A DNA stretch of 64,000 nt from CADEED01 sp041395625 (GTDB lineage Bacteria > Pseudomonadota > Gammaproteobacteria > Steroidobacterales > Steroidobacteraceae): assembly GCA_041395625.1 (NCBI GenBank), contig JAWLAE010000003.1:248001-312000 (forward strand), read 5' to 3'. The notes beneath the pieces are model-generated. The model saw nothing but the letters and a program-made list of their open reading frames with translations. It did no database searches and had not been told where the DNA came from. Shown piece after piece: positions 42,450 through 52,329 of this stretch (positions within the stretch are counted from its first letter, which is position 1; each line of letters opens with the position of its first letter). Made by a program: the position numbers and the translations under genes.

Positions 42450-42476
42450 GTATCGGTAAAAGCCTGCCGTGCTTGA
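42450..42476 (-). promoter_or_regulatory. Sigma-28 promoter of fliC
   Basis: Minus strand TCAAGCAC, 11-base spacer, ACCGATAC, about 75 bases upstream of the start codon. Confidence 0.8.
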
Positions 42477-42496
42477 GTGGTGGTCCGTGAGCCAGG

Positions 42497-43690
42497 TCAC
42501 AGATAGTCGAACAGCGACAACTGGGCAATCTTGGTGTAGGCAGCCTGCGCGGCCTGCAGGCCTGCGTACTGCTGATTGAGCCGCGTAACGGCCTCAGCGT
42601 AGTCTGTATCACGCAGCGCGGAGGCATCACCCTGCAGTTCCAGTTCAAGCGAGGCGCGCGTATTGGCGGTGGAATCCACCGCCGACAAACGCGCCCCGAC
42701 CTGCGCCCGCACCTGCAGCAACGAATCGATCGCCCCATCCAGCCCTGCCAGACCGGCGCCGACTTCGCTCGCAAAACGCGCCTTCTCCGCTGGCGTTGCA
42801 GTGCGGCCGTCGAGCGTCGTCGCGATCGAATCGAGCAGCGAGAACAGACTGCCGCGGCTCGCGCTGGCGACAACGAACTCATCGCCAACGGCAGGCGCGC
42901 CAGCAATACTGACACGCACGCCCTGGAATTCGATTGCGTTGCCACTCGTATAACTACCTGTGCTCACGGTGTTGCTGGCCGAATCGACCACTTCGTAGCT
43001 GCCAGGCGCGATGAAACGGATTCGGTAGGTGTCCGCCACCCAGGCAGCCGGATCGACGACCGAACCAATGTCGATACTGCCACTGCCGGTATTGCCGGCT
43101 GCAACAGCAGTCGTAAACGTGCCATTGCCGCGTGGTGCGCTCATGAATGCAGTCAGCCCGGTCACGCCGTCCGCGAGACGCTGGGTAGCGCTGATCTGTA
43201 TCTCGCGCACGGTCGAGTCGCCGCCGTACCGAACACCCGTCGCGTCGCGACTGAACGGTTGCGTCTGCGTCGCCGTCCCCGCAAACAGATACTCACCCGT
43301 GCCGTCGGTGCGGTTGGCCGTCGCCATCAATTCGTCGATCCGCGTGCGTAGCTCCGCGGTGATCATGCGTCGCTCGTCCGGGCCAACCGTAGCGTTACCT
43401 GCCTGCACCAGCAGCTCGCGTACGCGTTGCAGGACGTTGCCGCCGTCGGCGAGCGCTTGCTCCGTGTTGCCGAGCCGGCTCTCCACATAGTTGGCATTGC
43501 GGGCGAACTGCTCGGAGGCTGCGAGGTTGCGCTCGAGCCCGGCGATCCGGGTAGCGGCGATCGGATCGTCTGCCGGCGTTCGGACCCGCAGTCCGGTAGC
43601 CACGTCGGCTTGGGTACGCGCAAGGCGTGCCTGTTGATCGAGCATGGCTTCGAGCGTATTGCGATTCCAGCCCAGCGTCGAAATGCGCAT
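42497..43690 (-). CDS. flgL: Hook-filament junction protein FlgL
   Basis: 397 residues. MRISTLGWNRNTLEAMLDQQ, VRTPADDPIAATRIAGLERNL and the C-terminal YAEAVTRLNQQYAGLQAAQA are conserved junction-protein ends homologous to flagellin D0/D1. It sits between FlgK and the filament. Three bases after flgK; last gene of the flgB operon. Confidence 0.95.
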   Translation of the reverse strand: MRISTLGWNRNTLEAMLDQQARLARTQADVATGLRVRTPADDPIAATRIAGLERNLAASEQFARNANYVESRLGNTEQALADGGNVLQRVRELLVQAGNATVGPDERRMITAELRTRIDELMATANRTDGTGEYLFAGTATQTQPFSRDATGVRYGGDSTVREIQISATQRLADGVTGLTAFMSAPRGNGTFTTAVAAGNTGSGSIDIGSVVDPAAWVADTYRIRFIAPGSYEVVDSASNTVSTGSYTSGNAIEFQGVRVSIAGAPAVGDEFVVASASRGSLFSLLDSIATTLDGRTATPAEKARFASEVGAGLAGLDGAIDSLLQVRAQVGARLSAVDSTANTRASLELELQGDASALRDTDYAEAVTRLNQQYAGLQAAQAAYTKIAQLSLFDYL

Positions 43691-43693
43691 CGT

Positions 43694-45583
43694 CTATCTC
43701 CTGAAGGCGCCGAGCAATGAGTCGAACAGCGTGCTCGAAATGGCGATGACTTTGGCCGCCGCCTGGTAGGCCTGCTGATAGCGCAGCAAATTGGCGGCTT
43801 CCTCATCGAGGTTGACGCCAGACACGGAATCGCGAGCCGCAAGGTCATCACGATAGACCACAGCCTGGGCGTCCCGATTGTTTTGCGCCGACCGCGTCTG
43901 CAACCCGATCTCGGCGGTGAAGCGCTCGATCGTCGCCGCGACCGAAGCCGTGCCATTGTCGAGCGCGGGCGCCGCCAGCGTTGCCGCCAGCAGTAGTGCG
44001 TTGCGGTTGTCACCGCGGCCCGCGGAGTTGTCGAGCACGGAGAACTGATCACCCACTGCTGGTGTGCCGGTCAGCGTGACAGACCAGCCATTCTGGGTAA
44101 TCGGTGTGCCGCTGGTATAGGGAAAGCTGCCGCTGCCGTTGATCGAGTAGGTAGTCGGCGATGTAAATTGAATGACTGCCGGTGTGCGCAAGGCCGGGTC
44201 AGTGACGTCGACGACCTCGCCAGCAGAAATCGCCGCGCTGCCGGTATTCGCATTATTGGCGCTGGTACGAATGGGTGCCGCGGCGGCGACGCGCGCCGCG
44301 TCAGTAACAGCCAGACCGAAACCGGCGACTGCGTTGCGTGTCGGGCGGATCATGAAGCGGTCGCCAAGCGCCGCGGCGCCGTTCGTGACGATCGACAAGC
44401 CCGCCGCCAAATACGGGTCGGCGACGGTGCCGCTACCGGTCAGGCTAACCGGCACGCCCGTGTCAGCGCGCTGCAGTTGCATGCCGGTTGCGGTGTTCTC
44501 GAGTATGAAGTCGTATTCGGTCAGTTCACCGATGGCAGTCCGCGCTACGTTCAGCGTGGCGCTACCAGCATTGTCGGTGGCCGGTGACGTTGCCACGCCG
44601 CCGACGCGGAAGAAGTCGCCGCCCAAAGCACCTGTCAGATCGATACCCGCCCGATGCTGCCCGTTCATTTGCTCGGTGAGCGCCGTTGCCATCCGCCCGA
44701 GCGCGTTGCGGGCCGGGTCGAGCATCTCGCGCCGAAAATCGATCAGTCCGCCCAGCGAGCCACCGCTGAGATTCTGCGAGATATCGATCGGACCGCTCGG
44801 CGTCTGCAGCGCAAGCTGCTGCCGTTCCGGATCGAAGCGATCGCGCGTGACCGTGATCTCCGCTGCGGCCGTCCCGAGCACCAGCGCCTGACCGTTGCCG
44901 ACGAAGACATTGAGCACCGTGCGATTCTCCGGCACGACGCTGACGTTCAGCTTGCGGGAGATCTGATCGATCAGGCGATCGCGCTGATCGAGCAGATCGT
45001 TGGGATCCTGGCTGCTGCGCTCGTAGGCGGCGGTGATCTCGCCATTGAGCTGCGCGATGTTGGCCGCCAGTGAGGAAATATCGCGCGCCTCGACTGCGAA
45101 GCGCGCATTGATGTCGCGATCGAGGGTACCCAATCGATTGTCGTAATCGTTGAGGCGTTGCGCGAGCTGCGCACCCTCGGCCAGCAGGGTCTCGCGCGCA
45201 GGAATCGACGCCGGCGTCGTCGCGACCCCTTGCAACGCGTTGGCGAAGCGCTGGGTAGACGCGGAGAGGCCGGTGCTTGGATCACCCAAAAGATTGTTGA
45301 TGCGCTCGGCCTGCGCGGCAAACTCGTTCAGGCGCTCGGCCGTACCACCACTGACGCGGGTTTGCGCGACCAGGAACTGATCGTATGACCGTCGTACAGC
45401 GGCCGCTTCGACGCCATTGCCCACCCAGCCATTACCGTACTGCGATGGCACGCGCGCCTGGAACTCCACCCGCTGCCGGCTATAGCCTTCGGTGCCAGCA
45501 TTGGCGATATTGTGGCTCGTCGTATCGAGCGCACGCTGCAGCGCACGCAGGCCCGAGATCCCGGTCGACATCATGTCCGGCAT
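43694..45583 (-). CDS. flgK: Hook-filament junction protein FlgK
   Basis: 629 residues. N-terminus STGISGLRALQRALDTTSHN, IANAGTEGYSRQRVEFQ; C-terminal SGVNLDEEAANLLRYQQAYQ. First of the two junction proteins. ATG at 45583 or MM two codons later both fit. Nine bases after flgJ. Confidence 0.96.
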   Translation of the reverse strand: MPDMMSTGISGLRALQRALDTTSHNIANAGTEGYSRQRVEFQARVPSQYGNGWVGNGVEAAAVRRSYDQFLVAQTRVSGGTAERLNEFAAQAERINNLLGDPSTGLSASTQRFANALQGVATTPASIPARETLLAEGAQLAQRLNDYDNRLGTLDRDINARFAVEARDISSLAANIAQLNGEITAAYERSSQDPNDLLDQRDRLIDQISRKLNVSVVPENRTVLNVFVGNGQALVLGTAAAEITVTRDRFDPERQQLALQTPSGPIDISQNLSGGSLGGLIDFRREMLDPARNALGRMATALTEQMNGQHRAGIDLTGALGGDFFRVGGVATSPATDNAGSATLNVARTAIGELTEYDFILENTATGMQLQRADTGVPVSLTGSGTVADPYLAAGLSIVTNGAAALGDRFMIRPTRNAVAGFGLAVTDAARVAAAAPIRTSANNANTGSAAISAGEVVDVTDPALRTPAVIQFTSPTTYSINGSGSFPYTSGTPITQNGWSVTLTGTPAVGDQFSVLDNSAGRGDNRNALLLAATLAAPALDNGTASVAATIERFTAEIGLQTRSAQNNRDAQAVVYRDDLAARDSVSGVNLDEEAANLLRYQQAYQAAAKVIAISSTLFDSLLGAFRR

Positions 45584-45592
45584 AGTGATTCC

Positions 45593-46549
45593 TTAGGTCC
45601 GTGCAGACGGCACCGACGTAGCTATCGGCGCGTGGTCCGATACCTTGAGCGGGGTTGCGGAATCCGCGCGGCTGGGGCCAGCCAAGCCTATTTGCGCCGC
45701 CACAGCGGTGAGCTTCTTTGCATAATCCGGATCCGTCGCGTAGCCGGCGCCCTGCAAAGCGCTTGCGAAGGCACGGGCATCCGTTCCCGTGCCTAACACC
45801 TTGGCGTAGCGTGTGTTGTCGCGCAGCAACGCAACATAATCCTTGAAGCTCTCCGCTGGCGAGCTGTAGGCGCGAAAGCGCTCGACACGCGCTGCGGCAA
45901 TGCCGTCTTCGAACTCGAGGGTTCGTGAACCCACCGCCGGTCCACGCCAGCCGCCGGTCGCCTTGATGCCGAACAAGTTGTAGCTGACGTTGCCATCGCT
46001 GTCGGCCGGCAGCGAGCGTCCCCACCCGGTCTCGAGCGCCGCATGCGCGATCAGCAGCCGTGGATCGACGCCCAGTTCGCGACTGGCGGCTTGTGCATGG
46101 GGCAGTAGGTCGCGCACGAATGCCTCGCGCGCCGGTTGCGTGGCGCTCGCGATCGGGGCGGTCGATCGCTGCAAATCGTTCACTTGACCGCCCGGCCTCT
46201 GTACGCCAGCAGCTGCGTCTGCAGGCTCGACCTCGGGAGCCACCAGACCCGCGCGGGTCAGTTGCTCGATCAGCATGTCGGCCAGGCCAAGGCCTTTGCC
46301 ACGGCTCAGTTCCACTGCCAGCTGATCGTCGAACATGCCCTGGTAGAACTCCGACTCATTGCTGCCGAACAGCGGATCACCCATAGAGGACTTGCGCATG
46401 CTGTCGAGCAGCATGCGCGTGAACAGACTCTCGAATTGGCGTGCTGCCTCGCGCAGCGACTCCGGGGTCTGCGCGCGCGCCTCCTTGCGCAGGGCGCCCA
46501 ACGCCGCGAAGTCATTGACGTTGTTAGCGCTGGTAAGTGGCGCGCTCAT
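45593..46549 (-). CDS. flgJ: Rod cap and peptidoglycan hydrolase FlgJ
   Basis: 318 residues with both domains. N-terminal rod-cap part (1-110: REAARQFESLFTRMLLDSMR) and C-terminal glucosaminidase (from about 145: LIAHAALETGWGRSLP, containing the catalytic Glu; NLFGIKATGGWRGPAV). It cuts the wall for rod passage. Confidence 0.96.
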   Translation of the reverse strand: MSAPLTSANNVNDFAALGALRKEARAQTPESLREAARQFESLFTRMLLDSMRKSSMGDPLFGSNESEFYQGMFDDQLAVELSRGKGLGLADMLIEQLTRAGLVAPEVEPADAAAGVQRPGGQVNDLQRSTAPIASATQPAREAFVRDLLPHAQAASRELGVDPRLLIAHAALETGWGRSLPADSDGNVSYNLFGIKATGGWRGPAVGSRTLEFEDGIAAARVERFRAYSSPAESFKDYVALLRDNTRYAKVLGTGTDARAFASALQGAGYATDPDYAKKLTAVAAQIGLAGPSRADSATPLKVSDHAPIATSVPSART

Positions 46550-46556
46550 GCCGCAC

Positions 46557-47666
46557 TCAGATGACGATCAGCTCGGCACGCAACGCGCCAGCCTGTTTGA
46601 GCGCCTCGAGTATCGCCACCAGATCGCCGGGCGCGGCGCCCACCTGATTGACTGCACGCACGATGTCGTTGAGATCGACACCGGCATTGAAGACGAACAT
46701 CCGCGCCTCGGGCTGCTCCACGGCTATCGTGGAATTCGGCGTGACCACCGTCTCTCCCTGCGCGAGCGGATTCGGTTGACTGACATCCGCGCGTTCACTG
46801 ATGGTCACGGACAAGGAACCATGTGCGACCGCCGCCGGCATGACGCGGACGCGCGAGCCGATTACCACCGTTCCTGTACGAGAGTTGACGATCACTCGCG
46901 CCGGCGCGTCCCCAGGCTCCACCTCGAGGGACTCGAGTGTCGCAATGTAGGCAGTACGCTGGCTAGCATCCACTGGCGCTGTCACCCGCACCGATACTGC
47001 ATCGATCGCCTGCGCGGTATCCTCGCCCAGCAGCAGGTTGATGCTCGCGGTCAGACGCGACGCCGTCGTGAAATCCGGTGTATGCAGATTGAGAACTACA
47101 TATGGCTCATCGGTGAAATTGTTGGGAACTACTCGCTCCACCGTCGCGCCATTCGGTATCCGGCCACCGCTCGGCACGTTGACGGCGATCCGTGAGCCAT
47201 CGCGGCCCGATACGCCGAAACCGCCGACGATCAGACTGCCTTGCGCGATCGCGTATACCTCGCCGTCGATGCCGCGCAGTGGCGTCATCACCAAACTGCC
47301 ACCCCGCAGACTGCCGGCGTTGCCGATCGACGAAACGGTGACATCGATGGCTTGCCCCGGCTTGGCGAATGCCGGCAGTTCGGCGTGCACAGTCACCGCG
47401 GCGACATTCTTCAACTGCGGATTCGCGTTGGCCGGAATCGTGACGCCGAAGCGGGCCAGCATGTTCTTGATGCTCTGCACAGTGAACGGCGCCTGACTCG
47501 TTTGATCGCCGGTGCCATCGAGACCCACGATCAGACCATAGCCCACCAGCTGGTTGGCGCGTACACCCTGAACCTGGGCAAGGTCCTTGACACGCTCCGC
47601 CTGCGCCGTGCCACAGAGAGCGGCGAGCGCAATGCTCACGAATATTGGTTGCAGATACGTTTTCAT
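46557..47666 (-). CDS. flgI: Flagellar P-ring protein FlgI
   Basis: 369 residues with a signal peptide (ALAALCGTAQA). Blocks RVKDLAQVQGVRANQLVGYG, LVIGLDGTGDQT-like GLIVGLDGTGDQTSQAPFT and GAAPGDLVAILEALKQAGAL are diagnostic. It forms the bushing in the peptidoglycan. Confidence 0.98.
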   Translation of the reverse strand: MKTYLQPIFVSIALAALCGTAQAERVKDLAQVQGVRANQLVGYGLIVGLDGTGDQTSQAPFTVQSIKNMLARFGVTIPANANPQLKNVAAVTVHAELPAFAKPGQAIDVTVSSIGNAGSLRGGSLVMTPLRGIDGEVYAIAQGSLIVGGFGVSGRDGSRIAVNVPSGGRIPNGATVERVVPNNFTDEPYVVLNLHTPDFTTASRLTASINLLLGEDTAQAIDAVSVRVTAPVDASQRTAYIATLESLEVEPGDAPARVIVNSRTGTVVIGSRVRVMPAAVAHGSLSVTISERADVSQPNPLAQGETVVTPNSTIAVEQPEARMFVFNAGVDLNDIVRAVNQVGAAPGDLVAILEALKQAGALRAELIVI

Positions 47667-47672
47667 TGCCCC

Positions 47673-48386
47673 TCAGAAAGGCGTCAGCGGTGAATTGAAG
47701 AAGCGATGCAACCAACCCGGTTGATTGGCATTGGCCAGGACGCCGCGACCGCCATAGGCGATCTCGGCATCCGCGACGCGCCAGGACGGCACTGAGTTGT
47801 CGGGACCGATATCGAAGGGCCTCACCATGCCCTGCAACCGCACGAACTCGCGACTCTGGTTGATCGTGATCCACTTCTGGCCGCGTACCAGCAGGTTGCC
47901 ATTCGGCATTCGTCGCACCACTGTGACCGTGATGTCACCGTCGATACGATTGGTTTGCTGGCTGCTGCCGGCGCCGTCGAACGACGATTCGTTGCCGAGC
48001 GATCCTTCGAGTATCGGCGTGCCACCAACTGTTACTGGACGCCCCAGCACTTTCGGTCCGTCGAGCCCCGCTGCCGTCGACTTCGACGTGCTGGTGCTCG
48101 AGCTATTGGAGGCATTGGTGCGTTCTGACAGACGGACCGTGATGATGTCGCCGACCCGACGCGCCGTCGCATTCTCCCACAAGGGTATGTCGCGACCCTC
48201 GCTGTATATTGCCCCGGCAGTCCGCGGCGTCGGCTCCACCATAGCGGGCCAGTTCGGCGCGTATTCCTCGACTGGCGGGCCACGAAACGAGCAGCCGGCA
48301 GTCAGCAGTGCAAGTATCACTGCTAACACCAGGAGCAGCGTGGAGGTGACGTGGTGCCGGTTCTTCATACAGCTGGTTCGCATCAT
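47673..48386 (-). CDS. flgH: Flagellar L-ring lipoprotein FlgH
   Basis: 237 residues. Lipobox LLTAGCS after a hydrophobic signal; IYSEGRDIPLWENATARRVG, VRLSERTNASNSSSTSTSK and NGNLLVRGQKWITINQSREF identify FlgH. ATG 48386 overlaps the flgG stop by one base; ATG 48368 is possible. Confidence 0.96.
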   Translation of the reverse strand: MMRTSCMKNRHHVTSTLLLVLAVILALLTAGCSFRGPPVEEYAPNWPAMVEPTPRTAGAIYSEGRDIPLWENATARRVGDIITVRLSERTNASNSSSTSTSKSTAAGLDGPKVLGRPVTVGGTPILEGSLGNESSFDGAGSSQQTNRIDGDITVTVVRRMPNGNLLVRGQKWITINQSREFVRLQGMVRPFDIGPDNSVPSWRVADAEIAYGGRGVLANANQPGWLHRFFNSPLTPF

Positions 48387-49171
48387 CAGAGCTGGTTGTT
48401 GACGTACTCGAGCATCTGGTCGGTCGTCGCTATGGCCTTGGAATTCATTTCGTAGGCGCGCTGTGTCTCGATCATGTTGACGAGTTCCTCGACGACATTG
48501 ACGTTCGAACTCTCGAGTGCACCTTGGAACGTGGTACCGAGACCGTTCTGCCCCGGCGTACCAGCCTGTGGTGCACCGCTCGCAGCGGATTCGGCCAGCA
48601 AGTTCTCGCCCAGTGGCTCGAGGCCGGTCGGATTGATGAAATCGACGAGCTGCAGCTGCCCCACCTGCACCGGGGTGGGTTGGCCGGTGATGCGTGCGCT
48701 GACAATGCCGTCCTTGCCGATGGAGATGGACTGCGCGCCGTCGGGGATCGAAATCCCCGGATTCAATGTGTAGCCACTCGAGTTGACCAACTGACCCTGC
48801 GGACTGATCTGAAAACTGCCATCGCGGGTGTAGGCTGTGCCGCCGTCCGGCAACTGGATCTGAAAGAAGCCGCGCCCTTCGATTGCGAGATCGAGCGGAT
48901 TGCCAGTCTGCGACAAACTGCCCTGGGTATAGAGCTTCTGCGTCGCGACGACACGTACACCAGTGCCGAGATGCAAGCCGGATGGCGCTTGCGTGTCCTG
49001 CGAGGTCGCCGCGCCGACCTGACGGATGTTCTGATACATCAGGTCTTCGAATACGCCGCGGCCCTTCTTGAAGCCACTGGTGCTGACGTTGGCCAGATTG
49101 TTGGACGTGACGGCGAGGCGGGTTTGCTGCGCGTCGAGGCCGGTCTTGGCCGCCCAGAGTGCTGGATTCAT
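48386..49171 (-). CDS. flgG: Distal rod protein FlgG
   Basis: 261 residues. N-terminus ALWAAKTGLDAQQTRLAVTS, NNLANVSTSGFKKGRGVFED; C-terminus ESSNVNVVEELVNMIETQRA. The internal FEDLMYQNIRQVGAATSQDT insertion is the FlgG-specific segment. Builds the distal rod. Confidence 0.97.
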   Translation of the reverse strand: MNPALWAAKTGLDAQQTRLAVTSNNLANVSTSGFKKGRGVFEDLMYQNIRQVGAATSQDTQAPSGLHLGTGVRVVATQKLYTQGSLSQTGNPLDLAIEGRGFFQIQLPDGGTAYTRDGSFQISPQGQLVNSSGYTLNPGISIPDGAQSISIGKDGIVSARITGQPTPVQVGQLQLVDFINPTGLEPLGENLLAESAASGAPQAGTPGQNGLGTTFQGALESSNVNVVEELVNMIETQRAYEMNSKAIATTDQMLEYVNNQL

Positions 49172-49199
49172 GCTGTTTTCTCCGAATTCCTAGGTGTAG

Positions 49200-49940
49200 T
49201 TAGCTCATGCGCATCAGGCGCGTGGCACTGTCGGCGTTCTGCTCGGCCGTCTTGATCGCCTTGACTTGCATCTCGAAACGGCGCGCGAGTTCGATCATGT
49301 TGACGATCGATTCGGCGGCGTTGACGTTGCTCGACTCGAGCGTTCCCTGCGCAATCTGCACGGCGGCCTCCGCGGGTGCGACCGTACCGTCGCGCAACCG
49401 GAACAAGCCATCCTCGCCGCGCGCGAGCTCCTCGCGCGGCGGATTGACGAGTTTGAGTCGACCGACGGTGGCCGTGGTACTCGAGTCCTGGCCCTGCGGG
49501 ACGATCGAAATCGAGCCGTCGCGCGCAATGAACAATGACGTGTAGGGCGGGATGGACAAAGGGCCGCCGTCGCCCAGAACGGGCCGCCCCGTACTGGTAC
49601 GCAGCATGCCGTCGGCGCTGATCGCGAGATCACCGGCCCGTGTGTAGGCCTCATTGCCATCGGGCGTCTGCACCGCGAGCCAGCCCTCGCCGTTGATGGC
49701 CACGTCGAGATCCCGGCCGCTCGCTACCAGTGCGCCGCTGTGATGATTCCAGCCGGTCGTCGAATTGGTCGCATACACGCGTGACGCCCAGCCAGTGCCA
49801 TCGACGGCACGACTCTGGAAGGCGGCGAGATCGGCGCGAAAACCAGTCGTGCTGGCATTGGCAACGTTGTGGTTGTTGACGCCCTGGGCGCGCAAAGTTT
49901 CCTTTGCGCCCGACATCGCCACGTACAGCATGCGATCCAT
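49200..49940 (-). CDS. flgF: Proximal rod protein FlgF
   Basis: 246 residues. MDRMLYVAMSGAKETLRAQG, NHNVANASTTGFRADLAAFQ and C-terminal ESSNVNAAESIVNMIELARR match FlgF. Lies 28 bases before flgG in transcription order and 7 after flgE. Confidence 0.96.
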   Translation of the reverse strand: MDRMLYVAMSGAKETLRAQGVNNHNVANASTTGFRADLAAFQSRAVDGTGWASRVYATNSTTGWNHHSGALVASGRDLDVAINGEGWLAVQTPDGNEAYTRAGDLAISADGMLRTSTGRPVLGDGGPLSIPPYTSLFIARDGSISIVPQGQDSSTTATVGRLKLVNPPREELARGEDGLFRLRDGTVAPAEAAVQIAQGTLESSNVNAAESIVNMIELARRFEMQVKAIKTAEQNADSATRLMRMS

Positions 49941-49947
49941 GATTCGA

Positions 49948-51165
49948 CTACCTGATGTTGATGATGGTCTGGGTGATCGCGTCGGAGGTCTGGATCATCT
50001 GCGCGTTGGCCTGGAAGTTGCGCTGCGAAGTGATCATCTTGACCAGCTCCTCGGTGATATCCACATTGGCCGCCTCGAGCGCACCGGATTGCACCAGACC
50101 GAAGCCTGAATTGCCCGCCTGACCGCGCAGCGCCTGTCCCGACCGGAAAGTCTCGGCCCACTGCGTATCGCCCAACTGTTGCAGGCCTTGCGGGTTCGAG
50201 AAATTGGCGATGGCCACCTGACCGAGCGGTTGCGAGCGACCATTGGTGAAGCGGGCCTGCACGATGCCGGTCTGATCGATGTTGATACCGATCAATCGGC
50301 CAGTTGTGAAGCCGTCCTGCGTCACGGAGTTCACGCCGAAGGTTGCGCCGTACTGCGTCGAGCGCGACAGATCCACGGCCATCGTGATCGGCGCAGCGCC
50401 CGTCGCCGGCGTGTAGGCCGGGAACGGCAGCTGGCCGTTGACTGGCGAGGTCAGCAGCCCGGTATTCGAGTATTGCAGCGTCTGCGGTCCACCCACTGCC
50501 GTGCCATCTATGTATAGCTGCGCATTCCACTCGTTGGGGTTGGCGGTCTTGGCGAAGTACATTGTCCCGGTATGCGCGGCACCTAACGAGTCATACAGCG
50601 TCAGTGAGGTGGCATGATTGAAGCTGGTCGGATCGGCCGGGTTCACTGGCGCGCTGGCCGGCGGACTGGCGTTGGCCGGCAGATTCAGCACGAACTCCAC
50701 CAGCGTGGTCGACTGCGGCGCGCTCTCAGTGGTGAGCAAACGCAGATCCGCCAGGCCACCGGTATTGAAACCACCCGTATCGATCGGCGGATACACTTGC
50801 AAGCGCTGCTGCGAGGAATTGATGACATAGCCGTCGCGATCGAGCTGGAAGGCGCCCGCGCGCGTGTATGACAAGGCGCCCGCATCGCTCAGCACGAAGA
50901 AGCCCTGCCCGCTGATCGCGAGGTCGAGGTTCGAGTCCGTGAACTCGACGTTACCCTGGGAGAACTGCTGCGAGATATTGGAGACCGACACGCCGTTGCC
51001 AACCGCCGTGGTCGCAACACCCTGCAGCGAGGTGGCGAACAAGTCGGCGAATTCGGCGCGCGAGGACTTGAACCCCGTCGTGCTGACGTTGGCGACGTTG
51101 TTGGCGGTGACGCTGAGGTCCGTCTGAGCGGCGTTCAGGCCCGAAAGGGCGATTCGAAATGACAT
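49948..51165 (-). CDS. flgE: Flagellar hook protein FlgE
   Basis: 405 residues. SFRIALSGLNAAQTDLSVTA, NNVANVSTTGFKSSRAEFAD and C-terminal NVDITEELVKMITSQRNFQA are the hook-protein ends; the middle (150-330) carries the hook D1/D2 domains. Size typical for a short gammaproteobacterial hook protein. Confidence 0.97.
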   Translation of the reverse strand: MSFRIALSGLNAAQTDLSVTANNVANVSTTGFKSSRAEFADLFATSLQGVATTAVGNGVSVSNISQQFSQGNVEFTDSNLDLAISGQGFFVLSDAGALSYTRAGAFQLDRDGYVINSSQQRLQVYPPIDTGGFNTGGLADLRLLTTESAPQSTTLVEFVLNLPANASPPASAPVNPADPTSFNHATSLTLYDSLGAAHTGTMYFAKTANPNEWNAQLYIDGTAVGGPQTLQYSNTGLLTSPVNGQLPFPAYTPATGAAPITMAVDLSRSTQYGATFGVNSVTQDGFTTGRLIGINIDQTGIVQARFTNGRSQPLGQVAIANFSNPQGLQQLGDTQWAETFRSGQALRGQAGNSGFGLVQSGALEAANVDITEELVKMITSQRNFQANAQMIQTSDAITQTIINIR

Positions 51166-51204
51166 GGGAAGGTACTCCGGATAGTAAAATCTATTAGGAC
51201 CGTG

Positions 51205-51876
51205 TCAGAGCATGCGCCGCACGGCAGTGAGCGGCAGCGCGCCGAGATTGTCGGTGTTGAGGATGAGCGAGTTGTTCGTTTGGTCGATGCTGACGCTGCC
51301 GACACGCGCGACCACCGACGTCGGCAGGGACACGGTCTGACCATCGATCCGCGCCAGCACGGCGAACTGATAGTCGCCGGGAGGCGCTGCGCCGCCGAAA
51401 TCCGTGGCGCCGTTCCAGTAGAAGTCCTGCGCCCCACTGGTTGTGTCGAGCGCAAGACTGCGAATTGCCTGGCCGCTGCTGTCCCGTATGACCAGCTGCA
51501 CACCGTCGACGCCCGGCGGTACTTCCACCGCGCCGCTCGCCCCGCTGCCCGGCATATCGATGCGCAAGCGGTCGCCATCCGCCACGACACTGCGACCGAC
51601 CAGCGCTGCGCCGTCGAGCACCTGGTTGCCGCGCAGCGATGCAGCGAGCTCCGACACTGACTGCTCGATCGCCTGCAGACCGGAGACCGACGAGAACTGC
51701 GCCAGCTGACTGACGTACGCAGTCGGATCCAGTGGCTTCAGCGGGTCCTGGTTCTTGAGCTGTGCAATCATCAGCTTGAGGAACGAGTCCTGATCCAGCT
51801 GGTTCTGCCGCGCGCGCGCGGTCGCGCTGGCGCCAGCGACGCCCGGCAGGCCCGTGAGAGATTCGATTTGATCCAT
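51205..51876 (-). CDS. flgD: Hook cap/assembly protein FlgD
   Basis: 223 residues. The N-terminal export and capping region contains DSFLKLMIAQLKNQDPLKPL, then AQFSSVSGLQAIEQ. The C-terminal part has FlgD Ig-like and tudor-like strands (DFYWNGATDFGG, PPGDYQFAVLAR). Needed for hook polymerisation. Confidence 0.96.
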   Translation of the reverse strand: MDQIESLTGLPGVAGASATARARQNQLDQDSFLKLMIAQLKNQDPLKPLDPTAYVSQLAQFSSVSGLQAIEQSVSELAASLRGNQVLDGAALVGRSVVADGDRLRIDMPGSGASGAVEVPPGVDGVQLVIRDSSGQAIRSLALDTTSGAQDFYWNGATDFGGAAPPGDYQFAVLARIDGQTVSLPTSVVARVGSVSIDQTNNSLILNTDNLGALPLTAVRRML

Positions 51877-51886
51877 GGCGAATACC

Positions 51887-52300
51887 TTATGACTGGCCGA
51901 GGCGCAGCGTGGCGAGTAACAGGTCTTTCGAGGTATTCATCACCTCGACATTGTTCTGGTAAGTGCGCGAGGCTGAGATCATGTTGACCATTTCCTCGAC
52001 GACGTTGACGCTCGGCGCGAACACATAGCCATCCGCGTTGGCGAGCGGGTTGCCGGGTTCATAGCGCGCGGTTGCGGGCGCCTCGGACTCATAGATGCCA
52101 CGTACCCGCACCGCTGCATTCCCATCACCGTTGATGCCGGCTCGGACGGCTTCGAAAACAGGATGGCGCGCTTTGTAGACTGTGCTCGGATCGCCGCTGA
52201 CGCTGTCTGCGTTGGCCAGATTGCTGGCGGTCGTATTGAGGCGAACGGTCTGCGCCGCCATGCCGGACCCGGCGATTTCGAATGCTTTGAACGATGACAT
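51887..52300 (-). CDS. flgC: Proximal rod protein FlgC
   Basis: 137 residues. FEIAGSGMAAQTVRLNTTAS, NLANADSVSGDPSTVYKARH and VNVVEEMVNMISASRTYQNN are the FlgC signature. Confidence 0.97.
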   Translation of the reverse strand: MSSFKAFEIAGSGMAAQTVRLNTTASNLANADSVSGDPSTVYKARHPVFEAVRAGINGDGNAAVRVRGIYESEAPATARYEPGNPLANADGYVFAPSVNVVEEMVNMISASRTYQNNVEVMNTSKDLLLATLRLGQS

Positions 52301-52329
52301 ATGGATTGCTCGCTTCAGCCCGTCGCGGA